A stretch of DNA of 14,383 nt from CAZERD01 sp964515405. GTDB lineage: Bacteria; Campylobacterota_A; Desulfurellia; Desulfurellales; CAZERD01. The stretch covers positions 1-14,383 of the forward strand of contig CAZERD010000039.1 of the NCBI GenBank assembly GCA_964515405.1, given 5' to 3'. Below are positions 1 through 6,869 of the stretch, piece by piece. Within the stretch, counting starts at the first letter, position 1, and every line of letters begins with the position of its first letter. The notes below the pieces were generated by a model. It was not told the DNA's origin and did no database searches. It saw only the letters and a list, made by a program, of their open reading frames with translations. Both the position numbers and the translations under genes were made by a program.

Positions 1-74
1 GTTGATAGGCTGCAGGTGGAAGCGCGGCAACGCGTGGAGCCGAGCAGTACTAATAGACCGTGAGGCTTAGGCTT
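1..74 (+). rRNA. rrl: 23S ribosomal RNA, 3' end (partial)
   Basis: The first 74 bases match the conserved 3' end of bacterial 23S rRNA. They include the 'gagcagtactaatagaccg' segment followed by the 'tgaggctta' tail, which normally pairs with the 5' end of the molecule to close the rRNA. The body of the gene lies upstream of the window. The mature 3' end at about 74 is estimated by comparison with the E. coli terminus and could be off by a few bases. The 5S gene follows after a spacer of about 37 bases in which I see no tRNA or hairpin, as in a standard rRNA operon. Confidence 0.95.
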
Positions 75-111
75 ATCCCTGTTCTTTAATGGTTAGGTGC
101 AAACAATTCAT

Positions 112-231
112 TCCCCTGGTGAGGATAGCATGCAGGGAAACACCCGTTCCCATTCCGAACACGGCAGTTAAGCCTGCATGCGCCGATGGTACTGCGGGAG
201 AGCCCGTGGGAGAGTAGGTATCGCCAGGGGG
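112..231 (+). rRNA. rrf: 5S ribosomal RNA
   Basis: This is a complete 5S rRNA of about 120 bases. The 5' segment (cccctgg, 113-119) pairs with the 3' segment (ccagggg, 224-230) to form helix I. The conserved loop sequences 'cccattccgaacacgg', 'cgccgatggtactg' and 'ggagagtaggt' are all present in order. The ends are placed from the helix I pairing and may shift by one or two bases. It lies between the 23S tail and tRNA-Met and is probably part of the same primary transcript. Confidence 0.96.
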
Positions 232-260
232 TTTAAGTTTTTACGCTTCCTTTCTCTTGA

Positions 261-337
261 GGCGGCGTAGCTCAGTTGGTTAGAGCATGCGGCTCATATC
301 CGCAGTGTCCGGGGTTCGAGTCCCTGCGCCGCTACCA
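261..337 (+). tRNA. tRNA-Met(CAT), elongator type
   Basis: A full cloverleaf can be drawn by hand. The acceptor stem is 261-267 with 327-333 and ends in a G-U pair. The D stem is gctc/gagc. The anticodon stem 288-292 pairs with 300-304 around the loop ctcatat, giving anticodon CAT at 295-297. The T arm is 310-326 with loop ttcgagt. The discriminator is A334 and CCA is encoded at 335-337. The anticodon stem lacks the three consecutive G-C pairs of initiator tRNA, and there is no 1-72 mismatch typical of initiators, so elongator Met fits best. A lysidine-modified tRNA-Ile2 also carries CAT in its gene but usually has a different body sequence. It begins 29 bases after 5S, so it is likely processed from the rRNA operon transcript. 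Confidence 0.95.
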
Positions 338-345
338 TTTTTTTC

Positions 346-373
346 TTGTAAATTTTTTCAGCAATCATAGAAT
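346..373 (+). promoter_or_regulatory. Candidate sigma-70-type promoter for the 411-2467 gene pair
   Basis: A TTGTAA element at 346-351 (four of six matches to the -35 consensus) is followed by a 16-base spacer and TAGAAT at 368-373 (five of six matches to the -10 consensus). Transcription would start near 380, about 30 bases before the ATG at 411. The site lies just beyond the tRNA, in a T-rich stretch with no hairpin terminator, so read-through from the rRNA/tRNA transcript is the alternative source of message. The assignment rests on consensus matching only. Confidence 0.35.
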
Positions 374-410
374 CTCTATTCAGTGTTGTCTTTCAATTGA
401 AGGGTGGAGT

Positions 411-1451
411 ATGCCTGTCTTACTGATTAGATATGAAAAGGTGAACTATTCTTCTGTAGTGACCCCAGAAGTGTTTGAATCTCATCTATCTCTTCTTGAG
501 AGGTTTGGATTTGAGCCTGTTTCTCTCTCATCGGTATATGATTATGTTGCAGGTGAAGGAGACTTACCGGATAGATGTGTTCATCTCACCTTTGATTATG
601 GGTATGCCGATGTGTTCGTATATGTCTATCCCATCGTTAAGAGGCACGGTTTCCTAGCCAGTGTATTTCCTGTAGTGAGCAAGATTTTCTCCGGTTCTAG
701 GAGAGCTACATTTGATGAGCTTGTTGAAGTTGGGCTTTCCAATAGGGTGGATGAACTTTTTAAACAGTCAGAGTATGTGGGGTGGGAGGAACTCAAAGAA
801 ATGTTGGATGCTGGTTTTTTTGAGGTTGGTTCTAATTCTCTTACCCACAGGGCCTGTTTTAGTTCAGACAAGATTGTTGGTTTTAGTGATCTGGGTGTTG
901 GGGAGTGGTTCTACGAATTGACTGGAGATAGAAGGTTGGGTATTCCCATATACGAATGGAAGTGGGATTGTGCTGTAGAGTGTGTGCATGACGATGCTGA
1001 CATTAGGGATGCCATGTCAGAATATGTTAGAAGTAAGGGAGGAGTTTTATTTCTTAGGAAGAAGGAATCTCGCTCCATGTTAATGAAGGAGTATAAAAGA
1101 TTGCGCAGGAAGATGAAGACTTCATTTGAAAGAGAACCTGGAGGGAATAGGTTTAATAGGCTGGAAAGGGAAATATCCAGTTCAAGGGCCATTATGGAAG
1201 AAAATTTGGGGTGTAAGGTTGATTTTTTCTCTTATCCATGGGGTGATTTTGATGAGATTGTTGTTTCTTTTTTGAAGTCTGTTGGTTATAGGGGTGCTGT
1301 GACTCTAAAGGAGGGACTGAATATGAGAGGGACGGACCCCTATCTGATGAGGAGAATAACCGCCAAGGGTGGGGACGAGTGGCTTGAGAGGATAGTGAGA
1401 GTGCTCAAGAGAGATATACTTACATTTGTTTTTTCAAAGATGTCAGGCTAA
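411..1451 (+). CDS. Polysaccharide-deacetylase-fold (NodB-like) protein with altered metal-site residues
   Basis: The 346-residue protein has the layout of COG0726/CE4 polysaccharide deacetylases, which remove N-acetyl groups from sugars using a metal bound by one Asp and two His. Motif 1 is normally TFDDG but reads TFDYG (60-64): the catalytic-base Asp62 is kept and the metal-binding Asp is Tyr63. Motif 2 is normally HxxxH but reads NSLTH (142-146), with Asn142 in place of the first His. The family's N-terminal YH also reads YE (8-9). The aromatic motif 3 (SYPWGDFDE, 274-282) is intact. A basic insert of roughly 100 residues (about 165-265) separates motifs 2 and 3. There is no signal peptide, so it appears cytoplasmic. 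The frame stays open upstream into the tRNA, but the ATG at 411 starts the homologous region and has a GAAGGG ribosome site at 399-404. The stop overlaps the next start by one base (TAATG). It may be a non-enzymatic relative; its substrate is unknown. Confidence 0.8.
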   Translation: MPVLLIRYEKVNYSSVVTPEVFESHLSLLERFGFEPVSLSSVYDYVAGEGDLPDRCVHLTFDYGYADVFVYVYPIVKRHGFLASVFPVVSKIFSGSRRATFDELVEVGLSNRVDELFKQSEYVGWEELKEMLDAGFFEVGSNSLTHRACFSSDKIVGFSDLGVGEWFYELTGDRRLGIPIYEWKWDCAVECVHDDADIRDAMSEYVRSKGGVLFLRKKESRSMLMKEYKRLRRKMKTSFEREPGGNRFNRLEREISSSRAIMEENLGCKVDFFSYPWGDFDEIVVSFLKSVGYRGAVTLKEGLNMRGTDPYLMRRITAKGGDEWLERIVRVLKRDILTFVFSKMSG

Positions 1452-2467
1452 TGAGGTTTGATTTTTTGAGGCTACTGCTTGTAGCTGCTGGGATTGCCTT
1501 TGCCGTTATCATGTTACCATTTTGGAAGGCTATCTTTTGGGGTATTACCATTTCTATCATTTTTTATCCTGTGGAGAAGTTTCTCTATGTCCGATTGAGG
1601 AATAGAAACTTGTCTTCGTTTATAACCGTTTTTCTTGCCATAGTAATAGTAGCTATACCTGTGACTTTTGCTGTCATTATAATGGTGAATGAGGCTGAGA
1701 AGTTCATAAGTAACATAGGTGTTATAAAGTCTGCATTCAGTAGCGTCGTAGTAAAGATACATGAGTGGTCAAAGGTAAAATACTTAGCCCCATGGGTGAA
1801 TAAGATAGACGAGACCATATTTTCTCTCATAAAGCATGCCGGCATGGTGTTTACCAATAATCTGGGTGCTATTTTCTCTGGTACGTACTCTATAATTGTT
1901 GGTTTTGTTTTTGCTTTTATTGTAGCTTTTTTTCTGCTTAGAGATGGTGATAAATTCATAGAGTACATAGGGAATATGGTTGATGATAAAGAGACATTTA
2001 ATAGGGTGTTGCTTTCCATCAGGGAAAGCATAATGGCGACGGTTCTGGGAGGTATACTAACAGCTTTAATTCAGGGGTTTGTTGGTGCTGTAGGATTTTT
2101 GATTGTCGGATTGAATGCTTTTTTCCTGTGGATGTTTTTGATAGCTCTCTTTTCATTTCTCCCTCTCATAGGTACAGCTGTTGTATGGGTGCCCGCCGCC
2201 ATTTATCTCTTTGTTATTGGTAAGTATGTGGGGGGTATTTTTCTATTGGGTTGGGGTGTGTTCGCTATAGGGCTTGTTGATAACTATGTTAGACCGTTTA
2301 TAATAAGTACAAGAATAAACATACACCCGATGTTGCTGTTTTTTGGGATATTGGGGGCTATAGCGGTGTTTGGGCCGGTAGGCATAGTAGCTGGTCCTGT
2401 TATCGTATCAATAGCTGATGCTGTTGCCAGATCTTTTGTGGAAAGCAGGGACAAGAGTAAAATTTGA
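1451..2467 (+). CDS. AI-2E/PerM-family inner-membrane transporter
   Basis: The 338-residue polytopic membrane protein belongs to the AI-2E exporter/PerM family (COG0628; E. coli relatives YdiK, PerM, TqsA). Hydrophobic segments lie near residues 8-24, 26-40, 57-79, 145-164, 200-220, 222-240, 242-257, 262-276 and 293-325. The soluble loop between the third and fourth segments (about 80-140) is usual for the family. The C-terminal signature is clear: VDNYVRPF (276-283), the IHP turn (291-293) and FGPVGIVAGP (307-316). Members export diverse small molecules or act as cation/proton antiporters, so the substrate cannot be read from sequence. Its ATG overlaps the stop of the deacetylase-like gene and there is no strong ribosome site, which points to translational coupling and perhaps a shared role in envelope or polysaccharide handling. 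The family call is firm; the function is open. Confidence 0.88.
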   Translation: MRFDFLRLLLVAAGIAFAVIMLPFWKAIFWGITISIIFYPVEKFLYVRLRNRNLSSFITVFLAIVIVAIPVTFAVIIMVNEAEKFISNIGVIKSAFSSVVVKIHEWSKVKYLAPWVNKIDETIFSLIKHAGMVFTNNLGAIFSGTYSIIVGFVFAFIVAFFLLRDGDKFIEYIGNMVDDKETFNRVLLSIRESIMATVLGGILTALIQGFVGAVGFLIVGLNAFFLWMFLIALFSFLPLIGTAVVWVPAAIYLFVIGKYVGGIFLLGWGVFAIGLVDNYVRPFIISTRINIHPMLLFFGILGAIAVFGPVGIVAGPVIVSIADAVARSFVESRDKSKI

Positions 2468-2520
2468 CTTTTTATATATTTAATGTTACTTTTTAAAAGA
2501 TTAATAGTTTAAGGGATGGG

Positions 2521-3846
2521 ATGCAGTTTTTATTTATTGCAGTTCTGTTTGTATTTTTCTTGGTTGTTGGTGTTGTTAACTATAGACGAGCTAATCTTCA
2601 TCTTAAGAGTTATGTGCTTGCTAATAGATCGCAGGACGCGTGGTCCGTTGGCTTGTCTTTATCTGCGGTGATAGTGGGTGCTTCTGCTACACTTGGCATG
2701 GCAGGTCTTGTTTACAAAATGGGTATAGTGGGTATATGGTGGCTGCTGAGTGGTGTTGCAGGTTTACTTGTTCTTTATTTTTTCCTATCCCAAAAAGCCC
2801 ATGCCTTGGGTGTTATGACTATATCTGAAGCCCTTGGAAAGTTTTACGGTGAACCTGCCAGGGTGTTTTCTGGAGTGCTTATAGTTATAGCCTGGGCTGG
2901 GATAGTCGCTGCTCAGATAATAGCGGCTGGAAAAACATTGAACGTTATATATCCGAAGGTTGGCTTTGATTATTTTGCTGTTTTTACAGGTGTTTTTGTG
3001 ATCTTGTACACTGTTATAGGCGGGCAGTATGCGGTGTTTAGGACTGACAAGGTTCAGTTTATCATACTGTTTATTGGTCTTGTTCTTACGGCTGTGTTTC
3101 TTGCTTTTAGATTTCCTCTCCAAGTTAACCATGAATTATTGAAGTTTCCTGTAAATAAGTACTTCACACCGGGTAAGCTGTTATTGTTTTTGCTTGTGGT
3201 TGGGATACCGTATGCTGTGGGACCTGATATGTATTCAAGGATATTCTCGGCCCGTTCTTCCCGTGATGCAAGAAGAGGTGTTCTTTTTACTGTGTTTGCA
3301 ATCATAGGGGTGGCAGCATCCATTGGTGTTATAGGGCTATATGCCCATCACCTTACCCGCAGTCCTGATAAGATATTGATAGTAATGGTGAACATAGCTC
3401 TTCCGAGCATTTTGTCTTATATCTTTGTTGCTTCCATTCTTGCCAGTGTTATTTCTTCTGCTGATACATGTTTGTTTTCTGCCTCTTCTATATTGGCTCT
3501 GGATATACTGAGGTTTAAGAGCGTTAACGGCGTGAAGCTGGTTGCTGTGTTTATGGGGATTATTTCCATTATTATCGCTCTTTATTTTGGTGAGATTATA
3601 AAGACCATGCTTATAGCTTATGGTATATACACTGGAAGCGTGGCTGTTCCTTTGTTGTTTGGTTTTTTTAACGAAAAGCTTAAAATAACACCTGTATATG
3701 TCTGGTTTGCCATAGGTATTTCGGCAATTGTCTCATTCTATTTTGCTCTGATTAAGGATCCTTACGCTGGTCTCATTTCTATATGTATCTCGTTTTTTGT
3801 TATGGCGATCGGGGCTGTAGTATCCAGAATGAGATACCTGACTTAG
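2521..3846 (+). CDS. Sodium:solute symporter (SSF family)
   Basis: The 441-residue protein has about 12-13 membrane segments and is a member of the SSF family, which couples Na+ entry to uptake of a solute such as proline, pantothenate, acetate or a sugar. Family landmarks appear in order: the unwound first core helix region GASATLGMAG (53-62), GGQYAVFRTDKVQ (167-179), the cytoplasmic basic loop SARSSRDARRG (243-253), and ISSADT (311-316), whose serines lie at the Na2 sodium site in characterised members. The length is at the short end of the family. The start follows a good ribosome site (AAGGGA, 2511-2516). The gene begins 53 bases after the previous stop. TTGACT at 2464-2469, with TACTTT 17 bases downstream, is a weak candidate promoter. 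The substrate is not predictable from these motifs. Confidence 0.9.
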   Translation: MQFLFIAVLFVFFLVVGVVNYRRANLHLKSYVLANRSQDAWSVGLSLSAVIVGASATLGMAGLVYKMGIVGIWWLLSGVAGLLVLYFFLSQKAHALGVMTISEALGKFYGEPARVFSGVLIVIAWAGIVAAQIIAAGKTLNVIYPKVGFDYFAVFTGVFVILYTVIGGQYAVFRTDKVQFIILFIGLVLTAVFLAFRFPLQVNHELLKFPVNKYFTPGKLLLFLLVVGIPYAVGPDMYSRIFSARSSRDARRGVLFTVFAIIGVAASIGVIGLYAHHLTRSPDKILIVMVNIALPSILSYIFVASILASVISSADTCLFSASSILALDILRFKSVNGVKLVAVFMGIISIIIALYFGEIIKTMLIAYGIYTGSVAVPLLFGFFNEKLKITPVYVWFAIGISAIVSFYFALIKDPYAGLISICISFFVMAIGAVVSRMRYLT

Positions 3847-3947
3847 AGAATACTATCCTCTTTCTGTGAGTTTTGGTATAAGATTATAAGATATTGAGGT
3901 TCATGTTATTGTTGAGTTTGTTTTAGACTCGCTTCAGGGGGGAGGGT

Positions 3948-5228
3948 ATGTTTTTGTGTAATAACTGTGGCTATAGATCAGCTAAATGGTTGGGTAGGTG
4001 CCCACAGTGTGGGGAATGGAGCAGTTTTTCTGAAGTTACAGAAGAACGCCATGATAAAAAGGGATCTGTGCGTGATGTGGTAGAGTTGCCGGTCAGCTTG
4101 CCTGGAGAGGAGTTTTTGCATTTAACTGATGAGTTTGACAGGTTTTTTGGTTCAGGCGTAGTGAAGGGTGGTGTGTATCTTGTATCCGGTGCTCCGGGTG
4201 TTGGTAAGTCCACCTTGCTTTTGGAATTCGCGAAGATGTTGATGAGAAGCGGATATAGTTGTGTCTATGTCAGTGCGGAAGAGTCTCTCTCGCAGGTGTC
4301 TACCAGGGTTAGGAGGTTGGGATGTGAAGGCGTGCATGCTGTGGGGGAGGCTGGTGTTGAAGGCACGGTTGAACTGATTAGAAGCAGGAGATTTGATTGT
4401 GTTGTTGTGGATTCTATACATGCGCTCAGGAGCTTGGGTGTGGATTCCCATGCTGGATCTCTGTCTCAGGTAAGGTATTGTTCTGAGCGGATAGCCAGTG
4501 CTGCTAAAGAGTCTGGAACTACTGTATTTATAGTGGCTCATGTCACCAAAGAGGGGGTTGTAGCTGGTCCTAAAACGCTGGAACATCTTGTTGATTGTGT
4601 TGTATATCTTGAAGTGGCAAGGGATGGCTATAGATTTTTAAGGAGCACGAAGAATAGGTTTGGTCCAACGGATGAGGCTATTGTGCTTGATATGAGTGAG
4701 AGGGGTCTTGATGTAATAAGCAACCCCACACTCTCGTTTGTTGATGAAAAACAGGACACGGATGGAAGTGTCTACGGGATTATGATGGAGGGCAATCTGC
4801 CGATCGTCGTTGAGGTTCAGGCTCTCTGTGTTCCTACAGCTTTTGGTATGCCGAGAAGAACGGCGGTGGGATTTGATCTTAATAGATTGAATGTGATTGT
4901 AGCTGTGCTTGAGAAGAGATTATCTTTGCCCATGTATAAGTTTGATGTGTATTTGAACATTGTGGGTGGTATGAGGGTAGCCACCACACTTGTGGATGCT
5001 GCTGTTGCGGGTTCTGTGTTATCCTCGGTAGAAGGTATTGCTGTCCCCGCGGACGTTGTATTGGCTGGAGAAATAGATTTGTCGGGCAGAATTAGGGCTG
5101 TTGGAGGATTGAAAAGAGTTGTTCATAAGGTGGAGGAAGCTGGTTTTAGGGTTTATTCTCCCGAGAAAGGATTGAGGTTTCTTGCTGATCTAAAAAAGAT
5201 TGTTCAGGCTTCATCGAGTAGCCTTTGA
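3948..5228 (+). CDS. radA: DNA repair/recombination protein RadA (Sms)
   Basis: RadA is a RecA-like helicase that extends strand invasion and branch migration during recombinational repair. The 426-residue protein shows the full domain order. A C4 zinc finger has Cys4, Cys7, Cys18 and Cys21 followed by GEW. The RecA-type ATPase core has Walker A GAPGVGKS (81-88), Walker B CVVVDS (151-156), the HVTKEG block (198-203) and the RadA-specific KNRFG motif (235-239). A Lon-like C-terminal domain runs from about 285 to 420. It is slightly shorter than the usual 450 or so residues, mainly because only three residues precede the zinc finger. The ATG follows a G-rich ribosome site (GGAGGG, 3941-3946), rather close to the start. 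The preceding 101-base gap shows no convincing promoter or terminator. The 3' end overlaps the convergent GTPase gene by 25 bases. Confidence 0.96.
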   Translation: MFLCNNCGYRSAKWLGRCPQCGEWSSFSEVTEERHDKKGSVRDVVELPVSLPGEEFLHLTDEFDRFFGSGVVKGGVYLVSGAPGVGKSTLLLEFAKMLMRSGYSCVYVSAEESLSQVSTRVRRLGCEGVHAVGEAGVEGTVELIRSRRFDCVVVDSIHALRSLGVDSHAGSLSQVRYCSERIASAAKESGTTVFIVAHVTKEGVVAGPKTLEHLVDCVVYLEVARDGYRFLRSTKNRFGPTDEAIVLDMSERGLDVISNPTLSFVDEKQDTDGSVYGIMMEGNLPIVVEVQALCVPTAFGMPRRTAVGFDLNRLNVIVAVLEKRLSLPMYKFDVYLNIVGGMRVATTLVDAAVAGSVLSSVEGIAVPADVVLAGEIDLSGRIRAVGGLKRVVHKVEEAGFRVYSPEKGLRFLADLKKIVQASSSSL

Positions 5229-5734
5229 AGCGCTGTTAGCAAAGTTTTTTTCACGTCCTCTTTGTGAGTAGCGTTTATTTTCAGTATGGGTATGTCGGAT
5301 GGTATGCCACCAAGCGCCATGTTTATCTCCTCATCAGGCAACCTATGCGGTAGATCTACTTTTGTAAGGGCGAATACTGCGGGTAGTTTCTTTAGGCTTA
5401 TGAATTTGTTAAAGAACTTGCGCATGCTAGAGACAGATCCCCTATCTGTTGCATCGCCCAAGACTATTAGCGCGAGTGCGTTTTTCAGCAGTATGTCATA
5501 TATGACATCAAATCTCTCTTGTCCCGGTGTGGCGTATATATGGAGTACGAGATCCTTGTCTACAGTTAGAACACCGAAGTCCATTGCTACAGTTGTTAAG
5601 GGTTTTATTATCTTGAGCATTGGTTCTGATACGGGCTTATCCGTCGTTATAGGTTCTATTTCACTTATTGCCCTTACGAACGTTGTCTTGCCGGAATTGA
5701 AACTTCCGGTGACAATTATCTTGTATATAGCCAT
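5204..5734 (-). CDS. Small Ras-like GTPase of the MglA/CvnD-type (COG2229-like)
   Basis: The 176-residue protein is a single small GTPase domain. G1 is GSFNSGKT (10-17). The switch I region includes TTVAMDFG (47-54). G3 reads ATPGQERF (68-75), with Ala at the position of the usual Asp, as is common in this bacterial class, where another small residue often sits there. G4 is TKVD (124-127) and G5 is the NAT region (154-156). The overall pattern (AISEIEP, TTVAMDFG, TPGQERF) resembles COG2229 GTPases, including CvnD of actinobacterial conservons, and more distantly MglA. Such proteins act as nucleotide-dependent switches in polarity or signalling, usually with a roadblock-domain partner; none is visible here. 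It starts directly after the stop of the upstream receiver-like gene (TAGATG) with an AGAGGA ribosome site inside that gene, so the two are cotranscribed. Its last 25 bases lie antisense within the end of radA. The biological target is unknown. Confidence 0.85.
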   Translation of the reverse strand: MAIYKIIVTGSFNSGKTTFVRAISEIEPITTDKPVSEPMLKIIKPLTTVAMDFGVLTVDKDLVLHIYATPGQERFDVIYDILLKNALALIVLGDATDRGSVSSMRKFFNKFISLKKLPAVFALTKVDLPHRLPDEEINMALGGIPSDIPILKINATHKEDVKKTLLTALQRLLDEA

Positions 5735-6802
5735 CTACAATCCTCTTATCTTGTCAAGTATTTTTCTGAGTAGACTTTTCTTTATTTTCACTTCGTATTT
5801 TGATGAAGCTATTTCATCTGCATCTTTTGAGATTTCCATCATGTTGGTCATGTACATGCATACAAGAGCCCTTGCGAGTTCTGTGTTGTCTTTATACTGT
5901 TCTTTAAGGGATGTGAGGTCTATAGTTTTTGAGTATATGAGCGATTGAATCTCCTGAGCGTTGTAGTCGGGCAAGCAGTCCTTTAAAATATAGTTGGGTG
6001 CTTTCACTACACCAAAAGGCTTATCTTCTGGGAGTAAGGACCATAAAGCGTTTGGACTGTTTATCCTGTTTAATCCCTTTTTTATTAGGTCCTTTGAAGC
6101 GTGTTGGGGGAGTGTTTTAAGGTTTATTGATACAAGCTCTATTATGTCCAGGTCTTCTTCTGAGGCTTCAAGTCTTGGTGCTGTGAAAATTTCTGTTTCG
6201 TTTTCAAAATCTGAATGGATTACATAGAATTTGCCGCCTAGGAGTATTGTATTAAGCTGTTTTTCGTCCGAGCGAAAATCTATTTTCTTGTTTCCTCGGA
6301 GTTTATGGAAGAATTCGGCTATATTCATTACTGGTCTGTAGTACCTATTTTTTATCAGCGTTTTTGGTGTTAGTGTTTGCTGCTTGGTTTGTGAGTTTAG
6401 ATGATTGATGATGGATGTGAGCTCCTTGTGTAGAGTCGGGTAATTCATTGTGGTTATATTTTTGTGTGAGGCTATATATTCACCTTCTTTTTTCAGCATG
6501 ATTATATGGGGGATGTGATGTGTGTGCTTTTCAAGTATTATTTCGCCCATTTTGTTTTTGGCTATCAGGCTTTTGTTCTCTCCCACGATTATCAAGTGGT
6601 ATTTATACTCTTCTATCAGGGGTAGAGCTTCTTTGAATTCTTCCGTTGAATCTACACTTATATTCAACTTCGAGAGTATAATCTTCAATATTTCTGTGAG
6701 GAGATGATCACTTAGAATGATTAATGCTCTTTTTATTTTCATGGTGGAGAAGTATATAATCTTTTCGTTTTCAAAGTCAAACTTTTTGTGTTTGATAAAC
6801 AT
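5735..6802 (-). CDS. Receiver-like regulatory protein, unrecognised C-terminal domain
   Basis: I do not recognise a named family. From the ATG at 6802 the protein has 355 residues. Residues about 23-135 look like a CheY-type receiver fold: the beta1 strand ALIILSD (26-32), then an amphipathic helix, and the beta3 strand HLIIVGE (69-75). Gly74 falls where the phospho-accepting Asp is expected, and no obvious conserved Lys follows, so phosphorylation looks unlikely. Residues about 158-210 (NIAEFFHKLRG, then two strands) faintly recall the PATAN/DUF4388 fold, which is an inference only. The C-terminus (about 300-355) is helical and Lys-rich. No membrane segment or signal peptide is seen. The start is uncertain: an in-frame ATG at 6742 (residue 21) would begin right at the receiver-like fold, but the 6802 start has the better upstream GAAGAA. 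The gene is coupled to the downstream GTPase with no gap, so the two probably work together. Confidence 0.65.
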   Translation of the reverse strand: MFIKHKKFDFENEKIIYFSTMKIKRALIILSDHLLTEILKIILSKLNISVDSTEEFKEALPLIEEYKYHLIIVGENKSLIAKNKMGEIILEKHTHHIPHIIMLKKEGEYIASHKNITTMNYPTLHKELTSIINHLNSQTKQQTLTPKTLIKNRYYRPVMNIAEFFHKLRGNKKIDFRSDEKQLNTILLGGKFYVIHSDFENETEIFTAPRLEASEEDLDIIELVSINLKTLPQHASKDLIKKGLNRINSPNALWSLLPEDKPFGVVKAPNYILKDCLPDYNAQEIQSLIYSKTIDLTSLKEQYKDNTELARALVCMYMTNMMEISKDADEIASSKYEVKIKKSLLRKILDKIRGL

Positions 6803-6826
6803 GTAATTCTTCGTATGACTTTACGT

Positions 6827-6840
6827 TTATACAGTATAAG
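6827..6840. promoter_or_regulatory. Inverted repeat with opposed -10-like elements in the divergent intergenic region
   Basis: The 13 bases TTATAC-A-GTATAA (6827-6839) form a perfect 6+1+6 inverted repeat in the 67-base gap between the receiver-like gene (-) and tsaE (+). Read on the + strand it contains TATAAG (6835-6840), a -10-like element 30 bases before the tsaE GTG. Read on the - strand it contains TATACT (6838-6833), a -10-like element about 31 bases before the ATG at 6802. The -35 regions on both sides are weak. It could be two overlapping divergent promoters, an operator for a dimeric repressor, or both. This is the only space available for promoters of either unit. Confidence 0.35.
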
Positions 6841-6869
6841 GGTTTGTTCTTGAAATGAATAGTTGATTT

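Noticed and set aside
338..360. T-rich run after the tRNA as an intrinsic terminator
   Set aside because: No hairpin other than the tRNA itself precedes the T run, so a dedicated terminator cannot be supported.
276..410. In-frame upstream extension of the deacetylase-like gene starting inside tRNA-Met
   Set aside because: It would translate through the tRNA and a T-rich leader. The family homology begins at the ATG at 411, which has its own ribosome site.
1585..2031. A 148-codon open frame on the - strand inside the AI-2E-family gene
   Set aside because: It mirrors the hydrophobic codons of the real membrane protein and has no independent support.
3847..3947. Promoter or terminator in the gap before radA (TATAAG-like strings at 3877-3890)
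   Set aside because: No -35 element is suitably spaced and no hairpin with a T run is seen. The strings are expected by chance in AT-rich DNA.
4152..4586. A 144-codon open frame on the - strand inside radA
   Set aside because: It is antisense to the Walker A/B region of radA, with no recognisable domain.
5286..5948. A 220-codon open frame on the + strand across the GTPase and receiver-like genes
   Set aside because: Its translation is Ser/Leu-rich with no recognisable motif, and it is antisense to two genes with clear domain signals and coupled spacing. It is best explained as a by-product of their codon use.
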